The notes beneath the pieces are model-generated. The model saw only the letters and a list, made by a program, of their open reading frames with translations. It did not search any database and was not told the DNA's origin. 64,000 nucleotides of DNA from Doris montereyensis (lineage: Eukaryota; Mollusca; Gastropoda; Nudibranchia; Dorididae): the NCBI GenBank assembly GCA_037039925.1, contig JAXRKP010000323.1, positions 177,501 to 241,500 of the forward strand, read 5' to 3'. Made by a program: the position numbers and the translations under genes. This document shows positions 14,801-27,400 of the stretch, piece after piece. The first letter of the stretch is position 1; every line of letters starts with the position of its first letter.

Positions 14801-17800
14801 TATTGTATATCTAGGATACACCATATTTGATATCTAGTATACACCATATTGGATACCTAGTATACACCATATTGGATATCTAGTATACACCATATTGGAT
14901 ATCTAGTATACACCATATTGGATATCTAGTATACACTGTATTGGATATCTAGTACACACTGTATTAGATATCTAGTATACACTGTATTAGATATCTAGTA
15001 TACACTGTATTAGATATCTAGTATACACTGTATTGGATATCTAGTATACACTGTATTAGATATCTAGTATACACTGTCTTGGATATCTAGTATACACTGT
15101 ATTGGATATCTAGTATACACTGTATTGGATATCTAGCATACACCATATTGGATATCTAGTATACACCATATTGGATATCTAGTATACACTGTATTGGAGA
15201 TCTAGCATACACCATATTGGATATCTAGTATACACTGTATTGGATATCTAGTATACACTGTATTGGATATCTAGTATACACCATATTGGATATCTAGGAT
15301 ATATCATATTGGATATCTAGGATACACCATATTCGAGATCTAGGATACACCATATTGGATATGTAGGATACGCTGTATTAGATATCTAGGATACACCATA
15401 TTGGATATCTAGGATACACTGTATTGGATATCTAGGATACACCATATTGGATATCTAGGATACACCATATTGGATATCTAGGATACACTGTATTGGATAT
15501 CTAGGATACACCATATTAGATATCTAGGATACACCATATTGGATATCTAGGATACACCTTATTGGATATCTAGGATACACCTTATTGGATATGTAGGATA
15601 CACTGTATTGGATGTTTAGGATACACCATATTGAATATCTAGGATACACCATATTGGATATCTAGGATACACTGTATTGGATATCTAGGATACACTGTAT
15701 TGGATATCTAGGATACACCATATTAGATATCTAGGATACACCATATTGGATATCTAGGATACACCTTATTGGATATCTAGGATACACACTGTATTGGATG
15801 TTTAGGATACACCATATTGAATATCTAGTATACACTGTATTGGATATCTAGTATACACCATATTGGATATCTAGGATACACCATATTGGATATCTAGGAT
15901 ACACCATATTCGTCAACTAGGATACACTACACCGCACTGAATCACTAGGATACACTGTACTGGATCATTAGAATACACCATATTGGATCACTAAGATACA
16001 CCTTAATGGATCACTGGGATACACTGAATAGGATCACTAAGATACACCGTAATGGATCATGAGGATACCTACTTGCTACTTGTTTTCTGACTTGCTTCGT
16101 TGGATCAAGCCAATGCTAGAAACAAAGGATATAAAAGAAAAAGTTTCATTAGTACAAAACATGCTTCCATTGTAAAATAAAATGTTGATTATATACATAC
16201 AACACTCAAACCCCACAAAACTGTACAAATGTATTGATTAGTCAATATCCAAAAACAATGAAACAACTCATTATACTGTCATCTGCCAATGATTTCACTT
16301 TAAAGTTCTTCAGCAACTATTGTAAAATACAAACTCATCACACCCTTCCTCAGAAGTGGTGTAAGCGGAAAGAATCTAGCTTGGCTTGGTCACAGATCAC
16401 AAAGTCAAAAATATTTATATACGAAAGAATTAGTGCCATATGTGTCGCGTTCCACTCTCTCTAATGCTACGTCACCACTGATAAAAGGGTGTGGTATAGA
16501 ATAACAAGGTTTGAGTCATATATACATGACAAAACCTACACACCTTGGATCACGGTTGAAATTCAATTCTGCAGTCAGATATTTTAGAATATCCATTTTT
16601 AAATGATGAAGACCCTCTTCGGTAGATGAGGTAGCTAAAACATTGGCGGTGGATAATTTTGCTGTGTGGTTTCACAACTAAGAGTTTTCTCAGGGCTTGC
16701 AGCTCCCTATGCCATTGTTGATGATGATGATAAACCCCAGATAACTTATTAATGATAAAAAGTATGGGTGCATAAATGTATTTTTTGTGATCATAAAAAA
16801 ATCAACCAAAAAGAAAGACTGACAAAATTGTTCAAGTCTTTTCAAGTAGGTACAATGTTATCAGTTGGTATTTTGAAATCATGTTTTAGTTGCTGCCATA
16901 CTGTATCATTTAGCATATATATGATTTTAAAATATCTTTTTTAGTTGTCATACATTTAAATCACATATGTCATTACTGTATCACTCATCATTTTTAAATT
17001 GTCACAAATTTTATCCCATGTCATTACTTGAGCTTCAGAACCACTTTATTGATTTGAATCCGTTATTTTGCTTCTATAAATGAGAAAAAATTAGGCAACC
17101 TACATTGACATTATAGGCATCTGTGTACTGCAAACCAAAGTAGTCTTTCTCAATGATGTCCAGGTGGTAAAAGACTTGCTCTATGAGGTCAGATCCAAGT
17201 CCTTTTTTCTGTAAAACAAAATTATAAACAGGTGAAAATCATATTTTATGGATGCTGAAGGACAATTATTTTTTTTTCATTTTAGCAATAACGGTCTAAG
17301 AACACATCGCCTAATTTCATGGTCCGCCTATAAGCATGTATTCCACAGAAACATTTTCAGTTCTATATAAATTGGCCCAGATCGGCTAACAATATGATTA
17401 TAAACAAATATACCTAAGTTGTCAAGACAGATGTCTTTTTTTCATAGATTTCAAACATGAAGGTAGTTCTGTTAAACTAGATTTGAAAATGATCAAGCGA
17501 TGCTATAATCGGGCAAACACAAAGGTAGATAACTGAGAGAAAAAGTTATCACAAAAAAGAAAGAGATTGCCTCCAGCCTCCAGTTGCAGCAGGGTTTCAT
17601 GATTGGCCTCGACCATTTCTGCCAACCTGACACTGCAGTTAATTGTTTATCTCAATGATAACTGACCATGGGACATGACTGAGACAAATTGGAAGTGAAT
17701 GACTTTTATTTGATTGTATAAAGGCCATATATATTCCTTCACATGACACACGGTAGGGTTATCTAATTTACATAATCATTGGCATAGATGGTATCACAAA

Positions 17801-20800
17801 TTTGTAAAATCTATCACAATCCCCAAAAGCTTCAACCTTCAGTATTCCTTAAGATCTGATGTCTCATTTGACCCAAAATGGTTGGGCAGATAGGAATACC
17901 TCGCCAAATTTTAAAAAAATGAAAACCCAATAAAGAAAAAAGGGGTGGGGGGAGGGTTCCAGGGGGAATCTCCCCCTGATTATGTAAAACCCTACTTAAA
18001 AGTAAAGAGGGCGGTTTCAGGGGGTCTACTCAATAAAATAATTATCTGATAATCTGATAGTTAACACTATTTGGCATTATAAATAAGAATTAATTAAACA
18101 CCATCTAGCCACTTTTTTTAGTTACATTCATTTCTTGGTCAAACGGGACATCACTTCTAAGGAGTGCCAAACTACCCCCCCTCCAATCCAACCCAGGGTT
18201 AAGTCCCTCCTGAATCTCATCCCAACAGCTGTGTGTCAGCAGTTCCTTGCAAAGATCCAAATCTTTCATTTACTGCATCATCTGACAGGGGAAAAGAACA
18301 TGATGGCCGCTGTTCGGACCAGACTGGCTAAAATCTAGATCAAATCTAGATGGATTCTAATTCTTTTGTCTAAAAAATGTTCATTTCGATGATATTATGA
18401 TTTCGTGAGAAGATGGTTAGATCCTATCCAAATTCTATGTTCGGGATAATCGCAAATTTAGCACCGCCAAGATTTCGCCTTGAACACAATTACAAACCCA
18501 GTTTATGCTCAATACTGGGCATGGTCCCAATAGCCCTCTTTCACTCTCTCATGCTCCTCGATCACTACAGCGATGCGCAACGTGTTATGAAGGGCCTCTG
18601 ACTCTGACGCGTGTGTTCTCCAGTCGTCACTGTATTATTACTCCCACTTTAGCACAGCTGACCATAGTAAATGTTGTGGAAAATACACTGCGGCAGTGCT
18701 AAATTGGGAGTAATAATAGGGAGACAACTTGGGCCAGGCAAGCAGGGCTTCAAGTTGTCTTCCTATAAGACACAACAGTGGGAAATACACGGAGGAGGTG
18801 CTAAAGCGGGAGTAATAATAGAGAGACGACTGACTTGAAAACACAAGAGCGGTGCTTTTTGTTGTTTGTTTTGTTTTCATGCAGGGGGTAAGCCCCCTGA
18901 CCCCCCACATTTTCCTCAAGAAGAGGATAAAACAAAGAAACAGAACCAGTAAGGAGGCAAAATAATATTATTATTATTCCCCGCCATCAGGAAACAATAA
19001 TTGCGTTGATCAGCTACTTTGAAGAAGACAGACAGTTCTAAGGAGTATATAACTATATTCAAACATCGACATGGGAATATTGTTTCTTTTAACCCAAGTA
19101 GAGCTCGCAGTGTTATCAGGAGTAACCTTCGTACAGTGAGGGGTTGCCCCTGCTGTTTGCATGAAAAGACGAGTGTGTGTAACTGGCGAAACTAGGATTT
19201 ACACTTAGTTTGAATAATGAGTTCACATTTACAGATGATACAAAACGTATAACACAAATGCATTTTCTATAAGTTGAAAGAATAAGGAATTCATATTGAG
19301 ATGTTATTGCAACAAGAGAAACTTAAACTAAGGACTGAACATAAGCCGCGATAGCCGTGTAATCAACTTAAACCTCTCACGAAGTGTGTTGAATGGCAAA
19401 GCGTCACTTTGACGAATGATAATGAGGCTATCGAGAAAGCCACAAGCTTAAAATAAATTGTAATCTCATTGGCTGTTATTTAACTATGAACTTAAAGGTC
19501 AAACTACGTCATAAACCATGTGTAAGGAAAGTGGAAATTTCCATAAAAAGAAGCCTAGGTGTCTGACTCTAAATATAGGGCCTGCGCGCTTCCCGTGCCA
19601 ATGACGGCAGCCCTAAAAATAGGGCCTGCGCACTCCCCGGGCGGACAGCGACACGCCCTTTATTTAGGGTTGGCGCTTTTCTTGGGTTAATGCAGAACAC
19701 CCCCCCCCACTCCCTCCTCAGGATAAGCTATAGCTATGGAAATCTAATAAGAAGAATGTATCTCTCAAGTCTCATTCCCAGAGTAAGGCCAAGAGGAAAT
19801 GGGACCACAGAACAGAGATGTAGGGTAGGCCTCGCAGAGTGGCATGAGTGAATAGAAAGAGCACTGCCAAGTGTCCAACGGTCATGTCATTTTTCAGACT
19901 CGGTCACGGAGGCTTGTGATCAGTGCGAGGAGAGGGAAGTGATCAGTATCACGGTAGGCTAGCCTTCATCGCTGTCAGTTGGCCTGAGTCGGCGAGAGAG
20001 TGAAAGCGTAATCGCTGTGTTTTTTCAATGACTCAGGTCAGCGATACACTGCGAACAGTATCGTTTAATTCTTTTCAAGTTCGATACTATAGGCCTACTG
20101 CCTGGCGGTGCTAAAATGCAACTATGCCCTACGTTCTTAGTTGTTCTATTTAGATCTACTTCTTACTGAAATTCACTGCCGACCATGGGAGAACTCCCCA
20201 TTTGTGTTTTTTTTTTTATAAATACGAGTCATAGGCAACATAGGAGGGGAACATATCTGATATAATCTATTCTAGTTTATATTTAGCAGGGTCAAATTAG
20301 AGGTGTCAGCTATTATAGTAAACTTTTCAGAACATGATAGATCTATAGAGATTCTTATTCAAGGTCAAAGTTATTCAATATTACTCAATCTACAGCTAGA
20401 TCTAGACTAGATCTAGATGAATCATTTTATCAGTTTTCACCCAATTTGAACATAGATCTAGATTTCTACTTTGCCACTAGATCTAGCTACTCACTCCAAT
20501 TGAGAATAATCTAGCTCTAGATCTAATCTAAATAGCCTAGAGATTTTAGATAGCTCTAAATAATGTGTACAGACAATCACGATGTTATAATTCAGTAAAG
20601 TGTCCATTTCATATCCACATCTAGAATCTATTTAACTTACCGCAATATCAACTGTAACGTTCGTTCCATCCAAAAGCATAATGGTACAAACGAGAGCATT
20701 CTTTTTCTTGGCTGCGCTCGCGTTTGAACTGAATCTTGGATCTTGTTGACTCGCAGGCTGCTGATGCCGACGAGTGCGACGTTTACTGAAAAAGCGAATT

Positions 20801-20811
20801 AACGCCGCCAT
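5724..20811 (-). CDS. EPB41L5: FERM-domain Band 4.1-like protein, EPB41L5/Yurt type (5' part, 4 coding exons)
   Basis: Four minus-strand exons (20811-20641, 17208-17104, 16115-16069 and about 5803-5724) read as the N-terminus of a Band 4.1 protein. It has a basic leader (MAALIRFFSKRRTRRHQ), the ubiquitin-like FERM F1 lobe (LLDGTNVTVDI, then YHLDIIEKDYFGLQY, then HWLDPTK), and the start of F2 (KFYSSEPNNLHEELTR), which is nearly diagnostic for EPB41L5/EPB41L4B and fly Yurt. In the known family the protein sits under the lateral membrane, binds Crumbs through the FERM domain and controls epithelial polarity and junctions. That role is family knowledge, not seen here. The next expected block (YLFVLQLKQD...) is absent, so the gene continues left of the window. 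Introns are very repeat-rich, especially intron 3 (about 10 kb). Joining exons 3 and 4 is not clean: there is no AG acceptor before exon 4. Confidence 0.85.
5955..7258 (+). repeat. 47-bp minisatellite
   Basis: Unit TTAAAGCATAGTTATCAGGT, CTTAAAGCGTAGCCTAATCA, TTAGGTG. It contains the palindrome CCTAATCATTAGG. About 25 copies, with half-units and inserted partial units. FERM intron 3. Confidence 0.95.
7281..16070 (+). repeat. 23-bp satellite, about 8.8 kb
   Basis: Unit GGATATCTAGTATACACTGT ATT, near 380 copies. Variants are TACACCATATT, TACACTGTATT and TACATTGTATT, plus AGGATAC for AGTATAC. Each unit holds the palindromes GATATC and GTATAC. The centre is homogeneous. Both edges (7281-7330 and 15905-16070) are diverged (e.g. 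GGATCACTAGGATACAC), as expected under unequal exchange. The whole array lies inside one FERM intron. Confidence 0.97.
16069..16115 (-). CDS. EPB41L5: FERM gene exon 3
   Basis: 47 bases, acceptor TTTCTAG, reading HWLDPTKQVRKQVAS, which matches the conserved HWLD.TK..KKQV of the family. The 3' boundary is uncertain: the best donor is GTATCCTC at 16068, a U12-like 5' site, leaving phase 2. This donor is the edge of the 23-bp satellite (its reverse complement), so the true end could be a few bases different. Confidence 0.75.
16116..17103. other. FERM intron 2
   Basis: AT-rich, mostly unique-looking intron. Contains TTGATGATGATGATAA-like triplets near 16720. No further exon or mobile element recognised. 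Confidence 0.6.
17104..17208 (-). CDS. EPB41L5: FERM gene exon 2
   Basis: 35 codons, phase 0 on both sides, with acceptor TTTGTTTTACAG and donor GTAGGT. It reads KKGLGSDLIEQVFYHL then DIIEKDYFGLQYTDAYNVN, the F1-lobe helix and YFGL signature of FERM proteins. Confidence 0.9.
18621..18832. mobile_element. 212-bp foldback element
   Basis: The left end CAGTCGTCACTGTATTATTA and the right end, read inward, CAGTCGTCTCTCTATTATTA, form inverted repeats of about 35 bp with ACTCCCxCTTTAGCAC. A third, direct copy of the right arm lies at 18678-18729. No target duplication is evident. Intron 1 of the FERM gene. Confidence 0.65.
19567..19677. repeat. Short repeat pair with MEF2-like cores
   Basis: CTCTAAATATAGGGCCTGCG recurs as CCCTAAAAATAGGGCCTGCG 44 bp later, with an inverted relative CCCTTTATTTAGGGTTGGCG. 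CTAAATATAG and CTAAAAATAG both fit the MEF2 consensus YTAWWWWTAR, but chance or a repeat origin is equally possible. Confidence 0.4.
20641..20811 (-). CDS. EPB41L5: FERM gene exon 1
   Basis: 57 codons from ATG at 20811 to a GTAAG donor at 20640, phase 0. It encodes the basic leader, an Asn/Ser/Gln linker and the first FERM strand (ALVCTIMLLDGTNVTVDIA). The ATG has a good context and is the first codon of the open stretch. Human EPB41L5 likewise starts with a short hydrophobic and Arg-rich leader. Confidence 0.85.
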
Positions 20812-21205
20812 AATGCTTTACCACATACCAACAATTACACCCTATAAAAGCTACATGGACAATATAAAAAAGGGAGTCACGTAAACGTCCTCCAAAGAAA
20901 CATAAATAAAGTGGTCACAATAAAACCAACAGCCCCTCTCGATATTCCCTTTGCACTTTCTTCCTCTTCCTGTTTACGGTGACACTTTACGGTCCGTTCC
21001 GGTAAAATGTGCTATTAAAAAGTTGAAATGTTTCCTGTGGCTAAGCGTCTTGGCAACAGACTCAGTGCTTGCTCGAGGAGTGATTAGATTTTTGTGTCAG
21101 TTAGGTGGAAATGGTCGTAGATCAGGATCCAGTTTCAATACTATATATTTAGATCTATTGCAAGGATAGCAATCAAACTGTGAAAAAATTAGACAAACGT
21201 TTCAA
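20812..21205. promoter_or_regulatory. Head-to-head promoter region between the FERM gene and the coiled-coil gene
   Basis: The two start codons diverge across 394 bp, so both 5' UTRs and promoters must share this interval unless non-coding first exons lie elsewhere. It holds a TATA-like CTATAAAAG (20842-20850, plus strand) and TCTTCCTCTTCCTG, an ETS-type GGAA cluster (minus strand), near 20960. No element was verified. The call rests on geometry. Confidence 0.55.
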
Positions 21206-21260
21206 ATGGCTGCTGAGAAAAGAGTTGCAACTAAGAAATTATTCGAGGGCAACTCTCCAG
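21206..21260 (+). CDS. Coiled-coil gene exon 1
   Basis: MAAEKRVATKKLFEGNSP plus one base, then donor GTAATG. This is the first ATG after the promoter region, and the phase (1) fits exon 2. Confidence 0.75.
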
Positions 21261-21369
21261 GTAATGAATTTAATTGAACTCCAGAATCTAATATCTAGAT
21301 CTAGACTCCAGAAATAAAGATGTTAGTTTTATTTGTTGTTGTTATTTTTTGGTATTATTATTAGTTTAG

Positions 21370-21400
<31 letters not shown>

Positions 21401-24400
21401 AAGTAGTAGTAGTACTCTAGTAGTAATAGATATAGTAGTACTGACTAAGATTTTAGTATTCTAGAATCTAGGTCTGCTGATCTAGATCTAGAATCTAGAT
21501 CAAGGTTTTCTATCCAGCAAGTAAAATGTTTGTAGTGTATTAGATTAATAAATTATGGTAGACCTAGATTTTAGATATAAAATAAATACTTAGCATCTAG
21601 ATCTAAATCTAGTTTTATTGCCTTTAGATAAATTGTGAACATATTCACTTTTCACATAGATCTAGATCTATTTATGAACACTGCTTCACTATTTTATAAT
21701 AACAAATAATCTGTCCTCGTGCCATCTTATGTTTTTCTTCTAAGTCAACAAATATGAACTCCTGGCCCTAGAGCAACATTCAACAGGTTTGACAGAGGAG
21801 CGTATGGTGTTGGTCTTCCAAGCCCTTGATGAACTGATTCCAAATCTTGGGGTCTATATACGTATCTTTAACAAGCTGAGAGATGATTTATTTAGTAAGA
21901 ACAGTTTTCTTTTCTTTTTTTTCTCTAATTTTTAATGTCTTAAAACAAGCAGAGAGATGATTTATTCAGTAAGACCAACTTTCTTTTCTTTTTTACTTAT
22001 TGTTAATGTCTGAAAACAGTACACTAATGGAAAAATGGACATATATTTTGGATGGTAGTGAAAACACATGATTAAACAAGAATAGAACCGTCTAGGGATA
22101 AAAGCGTTTTAAAGTAGCTGACCTAAGAACAGATGTGAGATAAAATTTTGCATTTATGGGTCTTATATGGCCTGATAACAAATTCTTTATCTCTGGAGTC
22201 TTCAATAGTCAATGAAAACAAAATTTGTTATTTGTCTGCCAGAGGCTGTTTTCAGCGATGAGTTGACCGGCGCAGCTGTGGGCACAGAAAACGGGGACGA
22301 AGCATTCATCCAAAAGCTGCCATATTTTTCACTTGTTCAACAAGTTTACGATGAGAGACATGAACTGACTGAAGAACTGAGGGAACATTTGGATATTGTC
22401 AAGAAGAGGTAAAATGCAAAATTTGTTTTTGTTTAAGACAGAAAAAAAGGGAATGATATTGTGCCAAGTCAAATTGACACAATATCTATGAGTCAATCGA
22501 TCTTACTTGTTGTCTTGTGCTTTTTCATGTGTTGAACGATTGATTTATCTTCTTTCTCTTTTTTAAAATTTTGAAATTTAAAAATTAAATCACAAAGCAT
22601 TATGTATGGCTGGCCCAATAACCTATAAGTTTTGGCCATTGTCTTTCCCACTGGAGATCCAAATATTTTCTGTATCATGTATTAATTGTCCTTGTTATCG
22701 ATAACATATATCATTTAGTGTTCTTATCTGTAACATGTATCATTTATCCTTGTTATCTGTAACATGCATTGTTTGTCCTTGATATGTGTAATATGTATCA
22801 TTTATCTTTGTTGTATGTGACATGTATCATTTTTCCTTGTTATCTGTAACATGTATCATTTGTCCTTGTTATCTGTAACATGCTTCATTCATCTTTGTTA
22901 TATGTACATGTATAATTTATTTTTGTTATATGTAACATGCATTTGTTGTCCTTGTCATGTGTAGCTTGTACCACTTGTCCTTGTTATTATATGTAACAAG
23001 CATTGTTTGTTCTTGTTATGTGTAGCTTGCACCATTTATCCTTGTCATATGTAATATGTATCATTTGTCCTTGTTATCTGTAACATGCATCGTTCATCTT
23101 TGTTATATGTGTACCATTTGTCCTTGTTATATGTAACAAGCATTATTTGTCCTTGTTATGTGTAGCTTGTACCATTTATCCTTGTCATATGTAACATATA
23201 TCATTTGTCCTTGTTATCTGTAACATGCATTGTCCTTGTTATGTGTAGTTTGTACCATCTCTCCTTGTTATGTGTAACATGCATTACTTTTTATTGTTAT
23301 CTGTAACATGTATTATTTGTTATCTGTAACATGTATCATTTGCCCTTGTTATGTGTAACATGTATCATTTGTCATTGTTATGTTATCATGTATCACTTGT
23401 TATCTGTATCATGTATCATTTGTCCTTGTTATCTAAAACATGTATCATTTGTCATTGTTACATATAATACAAAGCGTGTGTCCTTGTTATCTGTAATGTG
23501 TGACATCTGTCCTTATTGGCTGTAACATGTATCATTTATCTTTGTGTTTTGTACATGTATTATTTATCCTTCTTATCTGCATCATGTTTCATTTGTCCTT
23601 GTTATCTGTAACATGTATCATTTGTCCTTATTATTTGTAACATGTATTATCTGTCCTGGCTTTCTTTCTAGCATCACCCCCTCCTCTCACATCTCCCTGT
23701 CTGAACCCATCGATTGCTAATCCACCTATGTAGGCTTTCTATCTAACACCTTGCTTTGTCCATGGTAATTATGGCAAGATGGAAGACACAAGCACTTTAA
23801 GGATTCACTGGCTAAATTCTACAAATCTTCATGTGGACTTGAGTACACCATTAAAAAACAAACATTAAGTTACTTTGTTAGAATGTACTTAGCCTATACA
23901 AACTGTGGATGTAAAACAAAGGCACAATCAGCATGTCCCTCATGTAACACGGCATCACATTTGAACATATCAATGGTAGTATGCTTGGATGCAAGGGAAA
24001 GTTAAACACATAAAGAGAGAGAGATCCTCTTCTTGAGAGTTAAAGGTTTAAGTTAAACACAAATTGTTACAAAGCCGACAGAATGAGCTCTATTGCCACC
24101 AAACAGGTTTAAGTCTTTTATTTACTAGATTACCTCAGCCTCTTGAGGATTGGGGAAAATCGCTACTTTCACCTATAAAAAATTATGAAAGAGATTTTCT
24201 CAAGTTTGTTCGTTTATTTCTGCTGAAATCATAGTAGCTTTAGACGAATGAAAAATGTAAAACGACAGTCTAATCTGAATTTATTATTGATGGTACCCAA
24301 AGAAAATTATTAGACAACATAAATATCAAATCTACTTTATTCTTAAATACTTCTTTGATCTGAACTGCCTGATCAGTTTCAATTTATTTTTCCTCGGACA

Positions 24401-27400
24401 CAAACAAAGCTAATTTCCTAAACTCCCTTTGCCACAGATTATTTGACAAACACAAACAACTGGAAGGAGCTCAAGCAACCATTGCAGACAGAGAAGATTA
24501 CATCAATATCTTGAACACGACCAAAGAAGACCTTCAGTCTGTGATAGAGTACAAAGACAAACAAATCGAGGAGTGAGTTGCCGATGCTTTAGATATTTAT
24601 ATTTTTTGTCAGTGATGCAAACTGAAACAAATTGCATTTTATGTGTTTTAACTCATTTATTTTTTACTTTATTCTTTGTCAATTTTTGTTATGTTAAGAA
24701 TTATGAGATTTGAAATCATAAATAAATTTCACGGAAGACTTGCCAAATTTATCTGATAGATTTTGTTTTGCAATTTTGTCTTAAGAATCAGCATTTCATC
24801 ATTGATTCCTAGATCCTGTTTTTTGTTTCTCCTTTTGCTTTGTTTGATGTTCAGTTTGTGTAGTTTTTTTACATCATTTTTTTTTTTAATTCATGCGACC
24901 CGTCTACATCAATTAAATTTAACAGCTTTTATCTAGCTAATAGCTTTTTTTACATCTTTATATTAGATTAGAAAAAGAGCTTGAAGACACGAGAGAAAAT
25001 GCACGAAACAAAGAACATCAAATGGATTGTGATATCATTGACTTAAAGGTATGCCCAAAGTCTTGTTGTCATAGTTGTACCTATGTCCTAATATTAATAT
25101 GAAGCTTTGCTATGATTGATGAGATTCCAAGGTCTACTTTGTTTGGTTGGCTGTATGGTATGAAAGCTGTATTCCAAGTTCTGCCTGACATTTCCGTTTT
25201 TACATTCCATTGTGTCTATGCTTACATCTTGGTTTGTTGTGACTGTGAGTAAAAACATTTGGCATCATACAATGATTAGGTCAAAAGCTTTGTATGTGGT
25301 ATTTTATGTTCGGGTATTGTTATAAATGGAAGACCTTGTGACAGAAGGTAGGGGCCTCAAGAGTCACTAAGTAAGATGCTATTTTAAAACTATTCATTCC
25401 TTTTCAGATTGATTACAAAGCCTCTGGGGGGAAAAGAGTGAATAAATAGATATTGAATTAAAAAATTAAGTACCTATGTGGGTTTTTTTTCAAAACATGA
25501 AACCAATCTGAGAATGTCAGATTCTGTGTGTATTGGACTGAGTGTGATCTTCATGGTTGAAACAGCTTTCACTCAAAGGGTAGAAGCGAAGTTAGTTTTG
25601 ATTCCAATATATGTACTTAGGGGTTGAAAGAAAAAAGAATGTCTTAAGCTTGTTTCTCATATAAAATTGATTGGATTTTATGTTCTCACAATGTCATAAC
25701 AAATTAGAAATACGTCAGACGTCTATGAGGATTTCATGTCATGTACGGGACATTTGAGGTTCCCACAATGTCATAACAAATTAGAAATACATCTGATGTC
25801 TATGAGGATTTCATGTCATGTACGGGACATTTAAGGTTCCCACAATGTCATAACAAATTAGAAATAGACCTGACGTCTATGAGGATTTCATATCATGTCG
25901 GGACATTTAAGGTTCCCACAACATCATAACAAATTAGAAATACATCTGATGTCTATGAGGATTTCATGTCATGTACGGAACAAGGTTCCCGCAATGTTAT
26001 AACAAATTAGAAATACGTCTGATGTCTATGAGGATTTCATGTAATGTACGGGACATTTAAGGTTCCCACAATGTTATAACAAATTAGAAATAGACCTGAT
26101 GTCTATGAGGAATTCATATCATGTACGGGACATTTAAGGTTCCCACAATGTCATAACAAATTAGAAATAGACCTGACGTCTATGAGGATTTCATATCATG
26201 TACGGGACATTTAAGGTTCCCACAATGTCATAACAAATTAGAAATACATCTGATGTCTATGAGGATTTCATGTCATGTACGGGACATTTAAGGTTCCAAC
26301 AATGTCATAACAAATTAGAAATACATCTGATGTCTATGAGGATTTCATGAGGATTAAGGTTCCAACAATGTCATAACAAATTAGAAATACACCTGGGATG
26401 TTTAGGATGTTTAAGGTTCCACAATGTCATAACAAATTAGAAATACATCTGATGTCTATGAGGATTTCATGTCATGTACGGGACATTTAAGGTTCCAACA
26501 ATGTCATAACAAATTAGAAATACACCTGACGCCTATGAGGATTTCATGTCATGTACGGGATGTTTAAGGTTCCCACAATGTCATAACAAATAAGAAATAC
26601 ATCTGCTGTCTATGAGGATTTCATGTCATGTACGGGACATTTAAGGTTCCAACAATGTCATAACAAATTAGAAATACACTGACGCCTATGAGGATTTCAT
26701 GTCATGTACGGGATGTTTAAGGTTCCCACGATGTCATAACAAATTAGAAATAGACCTGATGTCTAAAAGGAATGCATCTCATGGACAGGTTATTTACTGT
26801 TTTCCAAGTGTCATAACAAACTAGAAATATTTGTGAAAAGATCATAGCTCCCATTTGCGTGAGGAGCATAATGAAAACTATTGTTACAGTTTTTTTTGAA
26901 AATTTCAGGAATAAAATGTAAACAAGCTCTTCCTTAAATCCAAAGATCTTTGCTCAAAATGGTCAAAGGGGGACAATAGATTCTTTGGCTGTATCAACCA
27001 TTCAAGTTCTTAGACAGATTATAATGTAAACATTTGATTTGATTTACCCACATCCATAACTAAGGTGATCTCAGGGATTTGGCCCCATAAACAGCCAAAG
27101 AATCTTTAACATGCACAAAGTTTTATGATCTGCACATGGGACCTCCTTTTTATCGTTCGTTTCCGATGGGACTAGGCGTTGATCCACCTACCTGGACTAG
27201 GGGGTAGATTCTGCTCAAAGAAAATAGAGAAATTTTTCAACTGTTAGTGGGACTCGAACCTCCTACATTTGGGTTGAGAGGCCAACACCTTGCCTCTGGG
27301 CTACCGAGTTTCCTAAACATGTGATAGATTAATGTCATTCTAAACTTTTGGTTCTTCTCTCATTCTATGTTCCTTCACATTTTTCCTGACACAGGAATCT

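Larger units (their letters stand above)
17209..20640. other. FERM intron 1
   Basis: A 3.4-kb intron. Holds the foldback at 18621-18832, purine/GGGG-rich patches near 17940-17990, an imperfect repeat pair near 19567-19642, a poly-C run near 19690, and dense TCTAGATCTAG low-complexity DNA from 20390 to 20530. No coding sequence recognised. Confidence 0.6.

Noticed and set aside
18135..18340. 67-codon frame beginning MVKRDITSKEC
   Set aside because: No splice context, no recognisable family, and it lies in a FERM intron on the opposite strand. Treated as chance.
27240..27310. Possible tRNA gene (GGTTCGAGTCC B box)
   Set aside because: No matching acceptor stem, and the same head is attached to a shared body in other copies, so it is a SINE.
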